Counted from the stretch's first letter, positions 26,604-35,289 are shown. The stretch: 42,840 nucleotides of DNA from Bacteroidales bacterium (GCA_017412115.1 JAFPYR010000116.1:1-42840), one strand, 5' to 3'. Translations and numbers: made by a program. The notes: generated by a model from the sequence alone, not told the origin.

Positions 26604-28292
26604 TTATTTACAATTCCTAATTTTAGCATCAATAATTTCTTTATCAGAGCCGTAACTCAATGACAAAGACCAAAACGAAACGGCTTTTTCACAATCGCCC
26701 GCCTTCTGAAAAATATCTCCCGCAAGTTCAAACGTGTAATATTTTTTCATAGCATTGAGCGAATTGGACTTTTCGATAAAGTATTGAGCCGATTTCAAAT
26801 CTCCCGTTCTAAACATATAAAACGCGTAAACATAATGAAAGTAATAATTAAAATTATCAAAAGCAACGCATTGTTTTATAATCGTTTGAGCAAGAGGCAA
26901 ATCCTTCTTAGAATCAACAAGATAATAAGCGTATTGAGCCAAAATATTATAATCGGAATGATTAAGATTATAATATTGCTGAAAATACTTAAAAGCCTCG
27001 TCCGTATTTCCTTTCTTATAATTATAAACTCCGGAATAAAAATAAAACAGATTTGCAGCATCCGTCATTTCAATTCCAAAATCTCTCGCCTGAGAAAGCA
27101 TATCCTCAGCTGAGGAAAAATCATTCAAATTCATAAAGGCAACCGCTGAATACAACATCACCTCAACTTGAGCAGGAAAATATTCTTCAGCATCTTCGAC
27201 AGCAGATTTCAAACTCTTAAAATCCTCCGTCAAAACATAAACCTTAAAAATTTTTTTCCAAAGCGAAAAATCAGATTTGTCAATTTTAGTACAACGCATC
27301 AAAACCTCGGCGGCTTTGTCATAATTTTCAATGACCATCAAAAAATCCGCATACGAAGACAAGACTTCAAAATTTTTGTCGGAAGTTTTCAAAACCGCAT
27401 CGTAAAGCTCAGAAACTTTTTCCTCCGAAAAATTTTCAGAATTCATAACTATGTCCTGAATGATTGAAATTTTCTCTTTCGTTGAAATTTCCTCGCTACG
27501 GAAAGACTCAATGAGATTTTGATAGAAACATTCCGTCTGTGCAGTTGCACGACAGAAATAAGCCTGAGCGAGATATGACAAAGGATTTTTGTCATCAATA
27601 CTTTTCATTTTTTTCAGAACTGATTGAGCCTTAGATATTTGGGAAGTCGATAAATAGAAGTCCTCCAACATTCCAAGATAAGACAAATTAGATGAATCTG
27701 TCAAAAGTATTTTACAAAATTCATTCTCCATCTCATCAAACTTATTTTGACGGCGGAAAATGTCAATTTTTTTCAAACTAAGGTCTAAATCATAACCATA
27801 AATTTCTTCAATCTTATTAAGTGTAAAAATTGCACTCGAAAATTTATTAAATTGCGTATAAAAATTTACCAACCGTAAATAATCTTGATAAGTCGGATTT
27901 TTTTGAATCAACTTTTCATAAATTTTCAAAGCCTCTGAATAATTGTTGTTCGTCTCGTAAACAGTTGCTAAAAAAACATTGTACCAATAATTTTCCGGTT
28001 GAAGTTTCACTGCCGACATTGCAAAACTCATTGCAGCATCAAAGTCCTTGTAGTTGTAATAAATTCTCGCGAGTTGAAAATTAGCCGCAGCAGAATTAGG
28101 ATTTAATTTCAAACATGAATTATATGCGGACAAAGCTTTTTCAGGCTGACCTTTCAAAAGGAAAATGTCAGCCTGCGACAAAAAGTTCTTGAATTCAACT
28201 TCATCAGGAACTTTTTGCTCAAGGTTTTTCTGCGGATAAACTTTAGAAAAAGCAAATATAAGCAGTATAGTAAAAAAAAGTTTCATAATCAC
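26604..28292 (-). CDS. Tetratricopeptide-repeat protein, exported
   Basis: 562 residues with an N-terminal signal peptide (LIFAFSKVYPQ) followed by about a dozen TPR units covering nearly the whole chain. Examples are GQPEKALSAYNSCLKLNPNS, NNYSEALKIYEKLIQKNPTY and GNTDEAFKYFQQYYNLN. TPR arrays are protein-binding scaffolds; here probably periplasmic or at the outer membrane. It is the first gene of the leftward operon. A TAnnTTTG element (28325-28332) predicts a start near 28319. The Met at 28286 is an alternative start. Confidence 0.87.
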   Translation of the reverse strand: MIMKLFFTILLIFAFSKVYPQKNLEQKVPDEVEFKNFLSQADIFLLKGQPEKALSAYNSCLKLNPNSAAANFQLARIYYNYKDFDAAMSFAMSAVKLQPENYWYNVFLATVYETNNNYSEALKIYEKLIQKNPTYQDYLRLVNFYTQFNKFSSAIFTLNKIEEIYGYDLDLSLKKIDIFRRQNKFDEMENEFCKILLTDSSNLSYLGMLEDFYLSTSQISKAQSVLKKMKSIDDKNPLSYLAQAYFCRATAQTECFYQNLIESFRSEEISTKEKISIIQDIVMNSENFSEEKVSELYDAVLKTSDKNFEVLSSYADFLMVIENYDKAAEVLMRCTKIDKSDFSLWKKIFKVYVLTEDFKSLKSAVEDAEEYFPAQVEVMLYSAVAFMNLNDFSSAEDMLSQARDFGIEMTDAANLFYFYSGVYNYKKGNTDEAFKYFQQYYNLNHSDYNILAQYAYYLVDSKKDLPLAQTIIKQCVAFDNFNYYFHYVYAFYMFRTGDLKSAQYFIEKSNSLNAMKKYYTFELAGDIFQKAGDCEKAVSFWSLSLSYGSDKEIIDAKIRNCK

Positions 28293-28324
28293 AACCGCAT
28301 ATTAACGCAAGTTTATAATTCTCA

Positions 28325-28332
28325 CAAAATTA
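28325..28332 (-). promoter_or_regulatory. -7 element of the TPR-DUF4292-EnvC-DUF4175-ybeY-mnmG operon
   Basis: TAATTTTG on the minus strand, about 33 bases before the TPR gene start; no clear -33 element is visible. Confidence 0.5.
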
Positions 28333-28571
28333 CAAATAAATCGGCATTTATAAAAAATAATTTTTCAGTTTTAAGAAAAAATATCAATTAATAACACAAC
28401 CAAACAATTTTCTAACTGAAAAAAAATAAATTTTTAAGAAACAAAACCTCAACTATAAATCATAATAAAACGATACACCAAAAAAATATCATTCATAGAT
28501 AAATGATTAAAGCCAAATAATTTAACAGACCAAATCTTAAGTGTTATATCAGAAACAAAAACCACCAATAA

Positions 28572-29003
28572 TCATACACCGGTATGACCGAAACCGCCCG
28601 CTCCCCTATCCGATTCGTTAAGATTTTCAACTTCCAAAAATTCAATATGCTCAAATCTTTGAATTACCATTTGACAAATCCTATCACCGCTGTGAATAGT
28701 AAAATCTGAATCAGAAAGATTAATCAAAATGACTTTGATTTCGCCTCTGTAATCAGCATCAATAGTTCCGGGCGAGTTCAAAACCGTAATTCCGTTCTTC
28801 AAAGCAAGTCCCGAACGCGGACGAATCTGCGCCTCATAACCCTCAGGTAACTCCAAAAACAATCCAGTAGGAACTAAAACTCTCTGTAAGGGTTTTAAAA
28901 TCAAATCATTATCTAAATCCGCACATAAATCTAAACCGGAAGAATAAGGAGTTTTGTATTCCGGTAACTGATTTTTTGACTTGTTAATAACTTTTATCTG
29001 CAT
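28572..29003 (-). CDS. dut: Deoxyuridine 5'-triphosphate nucleotidohydrolase (dUTPase)
   Basis: 143 residues from ATG 29003 (MQIKVINK). The enzyme splits dUTP to dUMP and pyrophosphate, keeping uracil out of DNA and feeding thymidylate synthesis. All five motifs of the trimeric family are present: [45 protein letters not shown] and the C-terminal [10 protein letters not shown]. An upstream in-frame Met (29051) would add 16 hydrophobic residues and lies upstream of the predicted promoter, so it is not used. Beyond its start is a pair of DnaA boxes. Confidence 0.97.
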   Translation of the reverse strand: MQIKVINKSKNQLPEYKTPYSSGLDLCADLDNDLILKPLQRVLVPTGLFLELPEGYEAQIRPRSGLALKNGITVLNSPGTIDADYRGEIKVILINLSDSDFTIHSGDRICQMVIQRFEHIEFLEVENLNESDRGAGGFGHTGV

Positions 29004-29024
29004 AATTGTCAATATTTTAATACA

Positions 29025-29032
29025 CAAAAATA
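29025..29032 (-). promoter_or_regulatory. -7 element of dut
   Basis: TATTTTTG on the minus strand predicts a start near 29018, about 15 bases before ATG 29003; this supports the shorter dUTPase. Confidence 0.55.
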
Positions 29033-29084
29033 ATAATAAAATCCACAGCAAAAAACATCCGCACAGTTTTTTATTATCAAAATT

Positions 29085-29136
29085 TTATCAACAACATAAA
29101 GTATTGATTTTTAATCAATTATAAAAGTTATCAACA
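29085..29136. other. Pair of DnaA boxes between dut and the flippase gene
   Basis: TTATCAACA occurs at 29085-29093 and again at 29128-29136, in the same orientation and identical to the boxes of the origin 3 kb away. They lie just after the flippase stop and upstream of the dut promoter. Confidence 0.6.
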
Positions 29137-29139
29137 TAA

Positions 29140-30618
29140 TTAACGTCTAAATTTGCTTATAAGTTTCCCAAGCGGCTCACCCAATTTCTCTCTTTTGAAA
29201 ACCACACCGGCAAAAATCATAAGCAGCAGAGTATTAATAGCAATCTGAAAAACTAACTCAAGGTCTTTTGTAAAACACGATACAAAGTAAAGAACGGCCG
29301 CCAAAGAGGTATACAATATCATATTCTTGAAATCATAATCGCAAACAAGATATTTTTTGCCCCATAAAAATGTGATTATCAACATTATAAGATAACAAAC
29401 CACATTCGCAACCGCACAAGCAACATAACCGTACAAAGGAACAAAAACATAATTCAAAACTATAGTTACTACCGCACCAATCAGAAAAATATAAATTCCA
29501 TAAACCGTTTTGGAATTCAATTTATACCAAAACGACTGCAAATAAACCATTCCGACCAACAAATGCCCGATTAAAAGGAAAGGGACAACTTTTAAGCCCG
29601 ACCAGTATGAGGAATCAACAAAATACTTAATCACGTTTAAATAGAACATAATCCCCAAAAAAATGAATAATCCGAAGGTTAGTAAATATTTATTTACCTT
29701 TGCAAACAAATCGTTGAAATCCGCAGAACCTTTGTTAGAAAAGAAAAACGGATCGGCCGAATATCTGAAACACTGAATAAACAAGGTCATCAAAACGGCA
29801 ATTTTAGCATTAGCACCGTAAATACCTAACTCGCTGAGAATATAACTGTTAGCATCTGTTATAGAATCAGGAACGGTATAAAAAAACTTTATGGAAACTC
29901 TGTCAAAAAACTCGTTAATCATTCCCGCCAAACCCGAAACCAAGAGCGGTAAAGAATAAACAAGCATATTTTTCAACAATGCAAAGTCAAAACTATATTT
30001 AACTTTGAAAAATTCAGGCACGAAAAGCAAAAGTGTTAAAAGACTTGCCAAAAAATTCGCCAAAAAGACATATCCAACACCGAAATTTTCGTCATAATAT
30101 CCCGTTTTGGGCAAATACAAGATAAAAAACAAATTCAAACCGATATTAACACAAATATTAATGAGCTTAAAAATGCCGAATTTCAAAGCTTTGTTCTGTT
30201 GTCTTAACCGGGCAAAAGGAATCGAGGTAAAAGCGTCTAAACCGAGAATTATCACAAAAAGTGAAATATAATTTTCATGGGTTTGATAATTCAAAATTTC
30301 AGCAATCTGTCCCGAAAAAAGAAGTCCGGCTGTTACAAAAACTGAACTCGTTATAAATAAGGAAGTTGCAGCGGTTGAAAATACTCGGTCAGGATTGTTC
30401 TGCGTTTTGGAAAAATAAAAATATCCCGTTTCCATACCGTATGTTAAAAGAATCATCAAAAATGTAACGTAAGTATACATTTCGGTTATAATTCCGTACT
30501 CCGAGGGCACGAAAACACGGGTGTAAAGCGGAACTAACAAATAATTTAAAAGCCGTCCCACGATAGAACTCAAACCGTAAATAAAAGTTTGAGATGCAAG
30601 TTGTTTAATTTTGCCCAT
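29140..30618 (-). CDS. Polysaccharide/oligosaccharide flippase (Wzx/MOP family membrane protein)
   Basis: 492 residues with about 14 transmembrane helices. The opening QTFIYGLSSIVGRLLNYLLVPLYTRVF and the motif PSEYGIITEMYTYVTFL are typical of the polysaccharide-biosynthesis branch of the MOP exporter family, which flips lipid-linked sugars across the inner membrane. No glycosyltransferases are adjacent, so its substrate is open; a general envelope role is possible given the neighbouring envelope genes. ATG 30618 (MGKIKQ) is chosen because the promoter at 30640-30647 leaves the upstream Met outside the transcript. Confidence 0.87.
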   Translation of the reverse strand: MGKIKQLASQTFIYGLSSIVGRLLNYLLVPLYTRVFVPSEYGIITEMYTYVTFLMILLTYGMETGYFYFSKTQNNPDRVFSTAATSLFITSSVFVTAGLLFSGQIAEILNYQTHENYISLFVIILGLDAFTSIPFARLRQQNKALKFGIFKLINICVNIGLNLFFILYLPKTGYYDENFGVGYVFLANFLASLLTLLLFVPEFFKVKYSFDFALLKNMLVYSLPLLVSGLAGMINEFFDRVSIKFFYTVPDSITDANSYILSELGIYGANAKIAVLMTLFIQCFRYSADPFFFSNKGSADFNDLFAKVNKYLLTFGLFIFLGIMFYLNVIKYFVDSSYWSGLKVVPFLLIGHLLVGMVYLQSFWYKLNSKTVYGIYIFLIGAVVTIVLNYVFVPLYGYVACAVANVVCYLIMLIITFLWGKKYLVCDYDFKNMILYTSLAAVLYFVSCFTKDLELVFQIAINTLLLMIFAGVVFKREKLGEPLGKLISKFRR

Positions 30619-30639
30619 AATCTTTTGAATTTTTAGCGG

Positions 30640-30647
30640 CAAAAGTA
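30640..30647 (-). promoter_or_regulatory. -7 element of the flippase gene
   Basis: TACTTTTG on the minus strand, giving a leader of roughly 16 bases before ATG 30618. On the plus strand TTCCTTTG (30675-30682) is a weaker candidate for the divergent DUF481 gene. Confidence 0.65.
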
Positions 30648-30705
30648 CGATTTTTTTTTCTGCAAAAAAAATGTTTCCTTTGCAAAAAAAATATCAGTAT
30701 AAGAG

Positions 30706-31428
30706 ATGAAAAAGATTTATATCTTATTGTTAATCACAGCATTAGGACTAAAAGCAAATGCACAGAAAAAATGGGATTTTGAACTCGGTGCAGGTTTTTC
30801 GCAAAACTCCGGAAACGTTGAAAACATGTCGGCAAAAAATTATGCAGAACTTCAACGCAACGACAGTGTAATTTCGGGCGAGATAAATTACAAATTCGTT
30901 TATCAAAGAGAAGACGAAAAAGAAACAAACAAAGGTTTGAATTTAGGTTTAAAATTGGATTTGTATCAGTACGGACGCTGGTCACCGTTCATAGCTGTTG
31001 AAACTCTAACCAACAAATACAAAGGTTACGATTTTAAAATGAGTGCATTAACAGGTGGGAAATACAGAATTTTCACAAAAGAGAACATCTGCGATTATTC
31101 CCTGAGCATAGCACTTGTTTATGACAACGTGGATTATACCCCGGAAGAAAATCAACTTGACAGAGAGGTGTTAAGACTTTCAGTAAGGCCGAAAATTAAA
31201 CAGAAAATTGGAGAAAATTTTTCAATCGTTCATAACACGTTTTATCAACCCTCATTAAAAAATTTTTCAGATTACATAGTAACCTCTATTACGAAACTTT
31301 CTTCAAAAATAAGTTCAAGGGTTTTTCTTGAAGTAAACTTCAATTACGAATACCGTAGCAAACTCCCGACAGAGGATTACAAACATTACGACATCAGCAC
31401 TGATGTTTCATTAAAACTGAAATTTTAA
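30706..31428 (+). CDS. DUF481 family outer-membrane beta-barrel protein
   Basis: 240 residues with a signal peptide (ITALGLKANAQ). The mature protein is alternating beta strands: WDFELGAGFSQNSGNVENMS is the usual DUF481 opening, then GEINYKFVYQRED, LGLKLDLYQYGRWSPFIAVE. It ends STDVSLKLKF with the terminal Phe expected of BAM substrates. Its role is unknown. It is a single gene, divergent from the flippase, and borders the replication-origin region. Confidence 0.82.
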   Translation: MKKIYILLLITALGLKANAQKKWDFELGAGFSQNSGNVENMSAKNYAELQRNDSVISGEINYKFVYQREDEKETNKGLNLGLKLDLYQYGRWSPFIAVETLTNKYKGYDFKMSALTGGKYRIFTKENICDYSLSIALVYDNVDYTPEENQLDREVLRLSVRPKIKQKIGENFSIVHNTFYQPSLKNFSDYIVTSITKLSSKISSRVFLEVNFNYEYRSKLPTEDYKHYDISTDVSLKLKF

Positions 31429-31539
31429 TTTTTTAGTTTTTTATATTTCGCCCCCAAAAAATCATAATTATAATTATTTTTTTATTTTATATAAACTATA
31501 ATTATGATTTTTTTATTTTTTTCATTTTCATAATCATAA

Positions 31540-31890
31540 TTTTTTATTCCTATTATTTTCATCATTATAATTATAATTTTTTATTTTTATAGTTTTTATC
31601 ATTATAATTATAATTTTTCATTTTTATAGTTTTTATCATTATAATTATAATTTTTCATTTTTATAGTTTTTATCATTATAATTATAGTTTTTCATTTTTA
31701 TAGTTTTTATCATTATAATTATAATTTTTCATTTTTATAGTTTTTATCATTATAATTATAATTTTTCATTTTCATATTTTTCATCATCATAATTATGATC
31801 TTTTATTTTTATAGTTTTTATCATTATAATTATGATTTTTTATTTTTATATTTTTCATCATCATAGTTATGATCTTTTATTTTTATAGTT
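31540..31890. repeat. 37-bp AT-rich tandem repeat, candidate DNA-unwinding region of oriC
   Basis: About nine to ten units with an exact 37-base period (marker ATCATTATAATTAT at 31561, 31598, 31635, 31672, 31709, 31746; variants at 31783, 31820, 31857). The typical unit holds the perfect palindrome ATTATAATTATAAT and T-rich runs, with only two or three G/C per unit. Related but irregular AT-rich sequence extends from about 31432 and to about 32040. No coding capacity. It lies directly beside the DnaA-box cluster. Confidence 0.9.
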
Positions 31891-32074
31891 TTATAACTAT
31901 GATTTTTCATTTTTACCTTTTTTATAATTTATACTTATAACCTTTCCATTCTATAGAGTAGAAAAAATTATAAAATAAATCATCATCCCCCAAAGCCACC
32001 CCTGCTTCGCTAAAAATAAAAATAATATATTTTTTTTAAATATTTTTTTGATGATTATTATTGTTTGTTGATAG

Positions 32075-32395
32075 TGTTGATAACTTTTTTGGTTATTTTT
32101 GCAAAGTGTAATTATTAACACTCATTCACTTTTTTCAACAGATAATGTTGATAACTAAATGCTGATTTTTAGTTATTTACACAAGTTATCAACACTATCA
32201 ACAACTTTTGCCGTTAATGTTTATTGTTGATAAACTTTCGGTGGAGAATGTTGAAAAAAATGTTGATTTGTTTGTTGAATCATGTGGATAAACTGAAAAG
32301 AAATGTTGATAATTTTTATTTTTAATGTACTTTTGCACATTATCAACACTTTTTAAACACTTGTTCAACACACTATCAACACCCTATGTTGATAA
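32075..32395. other. oriC: Putative chromosomal replication origin (oriC): DnaA-box cluster
   Basis: Ten DnaA boxes in 321 bp. Seven exact TTATCAACA are at 32075, 32146, 32186, 32225, 32304, 32340 and 32387 (start coordinates; 32186 and 32340 on plus, the others on minus). One TTATCCACA, the classical consensus, is at 32283 (minus). Two CTATCAACA are at 32195 and 32373. Further partial boxes lie between. With the AT-rich tandem repeat on the left and the nearby parS-like sites, this is the expected build of a bacterial oriC. dnaA itself is not in the window. 31429-32559 contains no gene. Confidence 0.88.
32306..32335 (+). promoter_or_regulatory. Promoter inside oriC, pointing to rpiB
   Basis: TTG (32306-32308), 19 bases, TACTTTTG (32328-32335). 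The -33 part lies inside the DnaA box at 32304-32312, and the predicted start (about 32341) inside the box at 32340-32348. Confidence 0.55.
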
Positions 32396-32559
32396 CTCTC
32401 GTAAGTTATTGTTAATCATTGGGTTAATATGTTGAAAACCGGTGTTAAAAAAACGCTAAATGTGTAGTTTTCAGTACATTAGCATTAATTGTACTCTAAA
32501 CAGTTATTAACATTGTCGGAAAAAATTATAAAAACTATTATAAATTAATTTATAAACGT

Positions 32560-33000
32560 ATGAAAATCAATAAATTATTTATGGCATCTGACCATGCCGG
32601 CTATGAGTTGAAACTCTTTTTAAAAGATTATTTAGTAAAAAAAGGTTTTGTTGTAGAAGACCTCGGTACTAATTCCGCCGATAGCTGCGACTACGCAGAC
32701 TACGCTCATCCCTTGGCCGAAAACGTTGAAAAAAATCCCGAATTCTACGGTATAACTATCTGCGGAAGCGGTAACGGTATCTCTATCACCGCTAACAAAC
32801 ATCAGGGAATCCGCGCAGCTTTGTGCTGGAACAAAGAAATTTCACGCCTCGCCCGCGCTCACAACAACGCTAACGTATTATCATTGCCCGCTCGCTTTAT
32901 CTCTAAAGACGAAGCCGTAGAAATACTCGAGGCTTTCTTAAACACCGAATTTGAAGGTGGCAGACACCAACGCAGAATAGAAAAAATTCCGGTGAAGTAA
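32560..33000 (+). CDS. rpiB: Ribose-5-phosphate isomerase B
   Basis: The 146-residue enzyme interconverts ribose 5-phosphate and ribulose 5-phosphate in the pentose phosphate pathway. The family motifs are ASDHAGYELK, VEDLGTNSADSCDYADYAHP, the active-site Cys in TICGSGNGISITANKHQGIRAALCW, and NNANVLSLPARF. Length is normal for RpiB/LacA. It is the first gene to the right of oriC. A promoter inside the origin could serve it, with a leader of about 220 bases. Its stop is followed within three bases by copy 2 of the cloverleaf repeat. Confidence 0.95.
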   Translation: MKINKLFMASDHAGYELKLFLKDYLVKKGFVVEDLGTNSADSCDYADYAHPLAENVEKNPEFYGITICGSGNGISITANKHQGIRAALCWNKEISRLARAHNNANVLSLPARFISKDEAVEILEAFLNTEFEGGRHQRRIEKIPVK

Positions 33001-33002
33001 GA

Positions 33003-33159
33003 CCGCTCAAGCCGCGGGGGCTGTTCTTTCTTGAAAGAAAGAACCAAAGAACTTTTGTGAGATATTAATTAGGGAAAGCCTTTTGAGGCTTTCCCTAATT
33101 AATATCTCTTAAAAGTTTTCCGGTTCCCTTTTTCAAAAGGGAACGCCCCGCGGCGAGCG
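33003..33159. repeat. 157-bp cloverleaf-forming repeat, copy 2
   Basis: Same length and orientation as 16505-16661; the 22-bp central stem and closing stem are identical and the apical loop is TTTTGA instead of CCTAAA. The third hairpin is perfect here (GTTCCCTTTT/AAAAGGGAAC). It lies between the convergent rpiB and VanZ genes and encodes the last 20 or so residues and the stop codon of the VanZ protein. Confidence 0.93.
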
Positions 33160-33499
33160 TCATAACTCCGCAAATTGCTCCTATGCTGTCTGCGAGCATA
33201 TCGAAATAATCGAATCCGCGCCATGGTATAAAGTATTGAATTATTTCGATTAGGATACCGTAAAAAGTTCCGATTAAGATGATTTTTATTTTATCTGGCA
33301 GTTTGAGGAGTTTTTTTTCAAATCCTATTAGTGCTGATAAGATGAAGAAAATGCCGAAATGGACTATTTTGTCAGCGTGCGGAATATGAAATTTTGTAGG
33401 GTCTTCGTCGTGAGGAAGCTCTACTTTTATAGTGCAGCCGATAAGCATTATCACTGCCCAGAGAATACTGAATTTGTAATTTTTAATTTTGTTTAACAT
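33095..33499 (-). CDS. VanZ-like family membrane protein
   Basis: 134 residues with four predicted transmembrane helices. Family motifs are HADKIVHFGIFFILSAL and FYGILIEIIQYFIPWRGFDYFDMLADSIGAICG. The family includes VanZ of teicoplanin resistance, but most members have no known role. The C-terminal tail (AAGRSLLKKGTGKLLRDIN) is encoded by the inserted 157-bp repeat, so the original end is lost; the tail is basic and probably cytoplasmic. Its ATG (33497-33499) overlaps the ATG of hemW on the other strand within one CATG. Confidence 0.85.
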   Translation of the reverse strand: MLNKIKNYKFSILWAVIMLIGCTIKVELPHDEDPTKFHIPHADKIVHFGIFFILSALIGFEKKLLKLPDKIKIILIGTFYGILIEIIQYFIPWRGFDYFDMLADSIGAICGVMTLAAGRSLLKKGTGKLLRDIN

Positions 33500-34631
33500 G
33501 TCGGGACTGTATGTTCACATTCCTTTTTGCGTAAGGAAATGCGGTTATTGTGATTTTTATTCCGTTAAATGCGGCAAAGATAATCATTTTATCGCTGTGT
33601 TTATGAAAAATATAGTTAAAGAAATTATATTAAAATCGTATCTTTTTGAAAACGAAACGATTCAGACAATTTATTTCGGCGGCGGGACACCCTCTATCCT
33701 ACCCTTTGAAATGATTGAAACTATTTTTAATACAATTCGTGATAATTATAAACTTTCTGAAAATTTGGAATGTACGATTGAGATCAATCCTGAACATGCT
33801 ACGGAGGAATATTTTTTCGCTTTGAAAAATTCCGGATTTATAAACCGTTTGTCGGCGGGGTTTCAGGCGATGGACGACCAAGGCTTGGAATATCTTGGCA
33901 GAAATCATTCTGTAAAAGATAATTATCGATATTTGAATTTATGTGAAAAATACGGTTTTGATAATTTTTCCGTTGATTATATTTTCGGTTATGAAATATT
34001 GACGGAAAAGGAAATTGAGAAGAGCATGAAGTTTTTTGCTGATAAAAAAATCCCGCATATTTCGGCGTATAGTCTTGGTATTGAAGAGAATACGATTTTT
34101 TATAAAAAACTTTTGAGCGGAAAGATTCATAAGCCTGATGATGAGTTTTTTTTGCGTCAGTTCCGTTTAGTTCATTCCTTGTTGGAATCTCAAGGGTATA
34201 ATCATTATGAGATTTCCAATTATTCTTTACCGGAAAAACATTCCCGTCATAATTCTAATTATTGGGATTTTGTTCCGTATTTAGGTTTCGGACCTTCGGC
34301 GCATTCGTATTATAATAATTCACGCTCTTGGAACAGCCGTCGCCTGCCTGAGTATTTTCAACAGATAGACGGACAAAAACATTTTGAGGAAAACGAGGTT
34401 TTAACACCGACTGATATTTTCAATGAAAGGATAATGTTAGGGCTCAGAACGAAGAAAGGACTTGAGATTTCCTATTTAAAATGCCGTTTTCCGCAGTTTT
34501 TTGATAGTTTTATCAAAAAAGTCAAAAGTAGAGAATTAATTGAATATTTCGAGTTTAACTCCGATTATTTAAAATTAAATTTAGATGGAGTTTTTATTTC
34601 TGATTATATAATTTCGGAATTGTTTGAATAA
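33498..34631 (+). CDS. hemW: Radical SAM heme chaperone HemW
   Basis: 377 residues from ATG 33498 (MSGLYVHIPFC). The 4Fe-4S radical-SAM motif is CVRKCGYCDFY; GGGTPSIL, TIEINPEHATEEY, LSAGFQAMDDQGLEYLGRNHS and NYWDFVPYLGFGPSAHSYY are HemW/HemN-like signatures. The CxxxCxxC followed by Asp-Phe and the short N-terminus fit HemW, which carries heme to respiratory enzymes, rather than the oxidase HemN. A TTG three codons upstream is possible but unlikely. A partial degraded copy of its 3' end lies at 34765-34925. Confidence 0.93.
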   Translation: MSGLYVHIPFCVRKCGYCDFYSVKCGKDNHFIAVFMKNIVKEIILKSYLFENETIQTIYFGGGTPSILPFEMIETIFNTIRDNYKLSENLECTIEINPEHATEEYFFALKNSGFINRLSAGFQAMDDQGLEYLGRNHSVKDNYRYLNLCEKYGFDNFSVDYIFGYEILTEKEIEKSMKFFADKKIPHISAYSLGIEENTIFYKKLLSGKIHKPDDEFFLRQFRLVHSLLESQGYNHYEISNYSLPEKHSRHNSNYWDFVPYLGFGPSAHSYYNNSRSWNSRRLPEYFQQIDGQKHFEENEVLTPTDIFNERIMLGLRTKKGLEISYLKCRFPQFFDSFIKKVKSRELIEYFEFNSDYLKLNLDGVFISDYIISELFE

Positions 34632-34641
34632 TAAAAAAAAG

Positions 34642-34671
34642 CACCTGCAAAAATACTTATTATCGCAGGTG
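34642..34671 (+). terminator. Hairpin after hemW
   Basis: CACCTGC and GCAGGTG form a seven-bp stem ten bases after the hemW stop; the following T-tract is poor, so termination may be weak. Confidence 0.45.
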
Positions 34672-34764
34672 TTGGAAAAAATAATTAGTTTGTTGAGATT
34701 TTTAGAAATATATTGTTTTTCCGATAGTGATTGTAGGTTTACTTATTGAGAATATCTTTTTTAT

Positions 34765-34925
34765 GTTTTTTAAAAAAGCCGTTTATTTTTGAGTTTTACG
34801 CCATTTTTATTAAAAAGATTATAAATTATAGACTGATTGGTTATTTTTTAAGTTTAACGGGGATTATTGAGGCCTTAATTTGGATAAAATTTTAATTTTC
34901 GATTATATAATTTCAGAATTTCTTG
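34765..34925 (+). pseudogene. Degraded duplicate of the hemW 3' end
   Basis: The DNA still resembles the end of hemW. One frame gives FIKKIINYRLIGYF against FIKKVKSRELIEYF in hemW. After a frameshift near 34849 the next frame gives KFNGDY, a stop, then GLNLDKILIFDYIISEF, against EFNSDYLKLNLDGVFISDYIISEL. The rest of the copy is gone. It is followed by an intact terminator (34951-34986). Confidence 0.8.
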
Positions 34926-34950
34926 TTTTAGCCTTCTTTTTTGGCAAACA

Positions 34951-34986
34951 AAAAAGCCTTACAGGTTCCGAGCTGTAAGGCTTTTT
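34951..34986 (+). terminator. Rho-independent terminator after the hemW relic
   Basis: AAAAAGCCTTACAG and CTGTAAGGCTTTTT form a perfect 14-bp stem with loop GTTCCGAG and a T-run; symmetric, so it can act in both directions. 34987-35269 holds only AT-rich sequence without a gene. Confidence 0.88.
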
Positions 34987-35269
34987 TTCTTTAAATTGAA
35001 CTATCATTTTTAATTTAAACGTCAAGTTTTTTCTATAGACAACCCTCCTTTTTTGTTTTCAGTAGTTAGACAATCTTGTTATTTTTTGTGCGCTAAACAA
35101 ATATTTGTTTGTTATCTGATAACGATACAAAAGTATAAAATAATTATTATATAACCAAATTTTTTAGCACTTTTTTTTTATTTTTTTTGAAAAAAAATAC
35201 CGTAAAAATTTATTGTTGCTTAATTATAGAATATTGTTAATTATAATTTACTCTGAAATACATAAAAAA

Positions 35270-35289
35270 GGCGGATATTTTTATCCGCC
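35270..35289 (-). terminator. Rho-independent terminator of cysS
   Basis: GGCGGAT/ATCCGCC stem followed on the minus strand by six T, 32 bases beyond the cysS stop. Confidence 0.85.
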
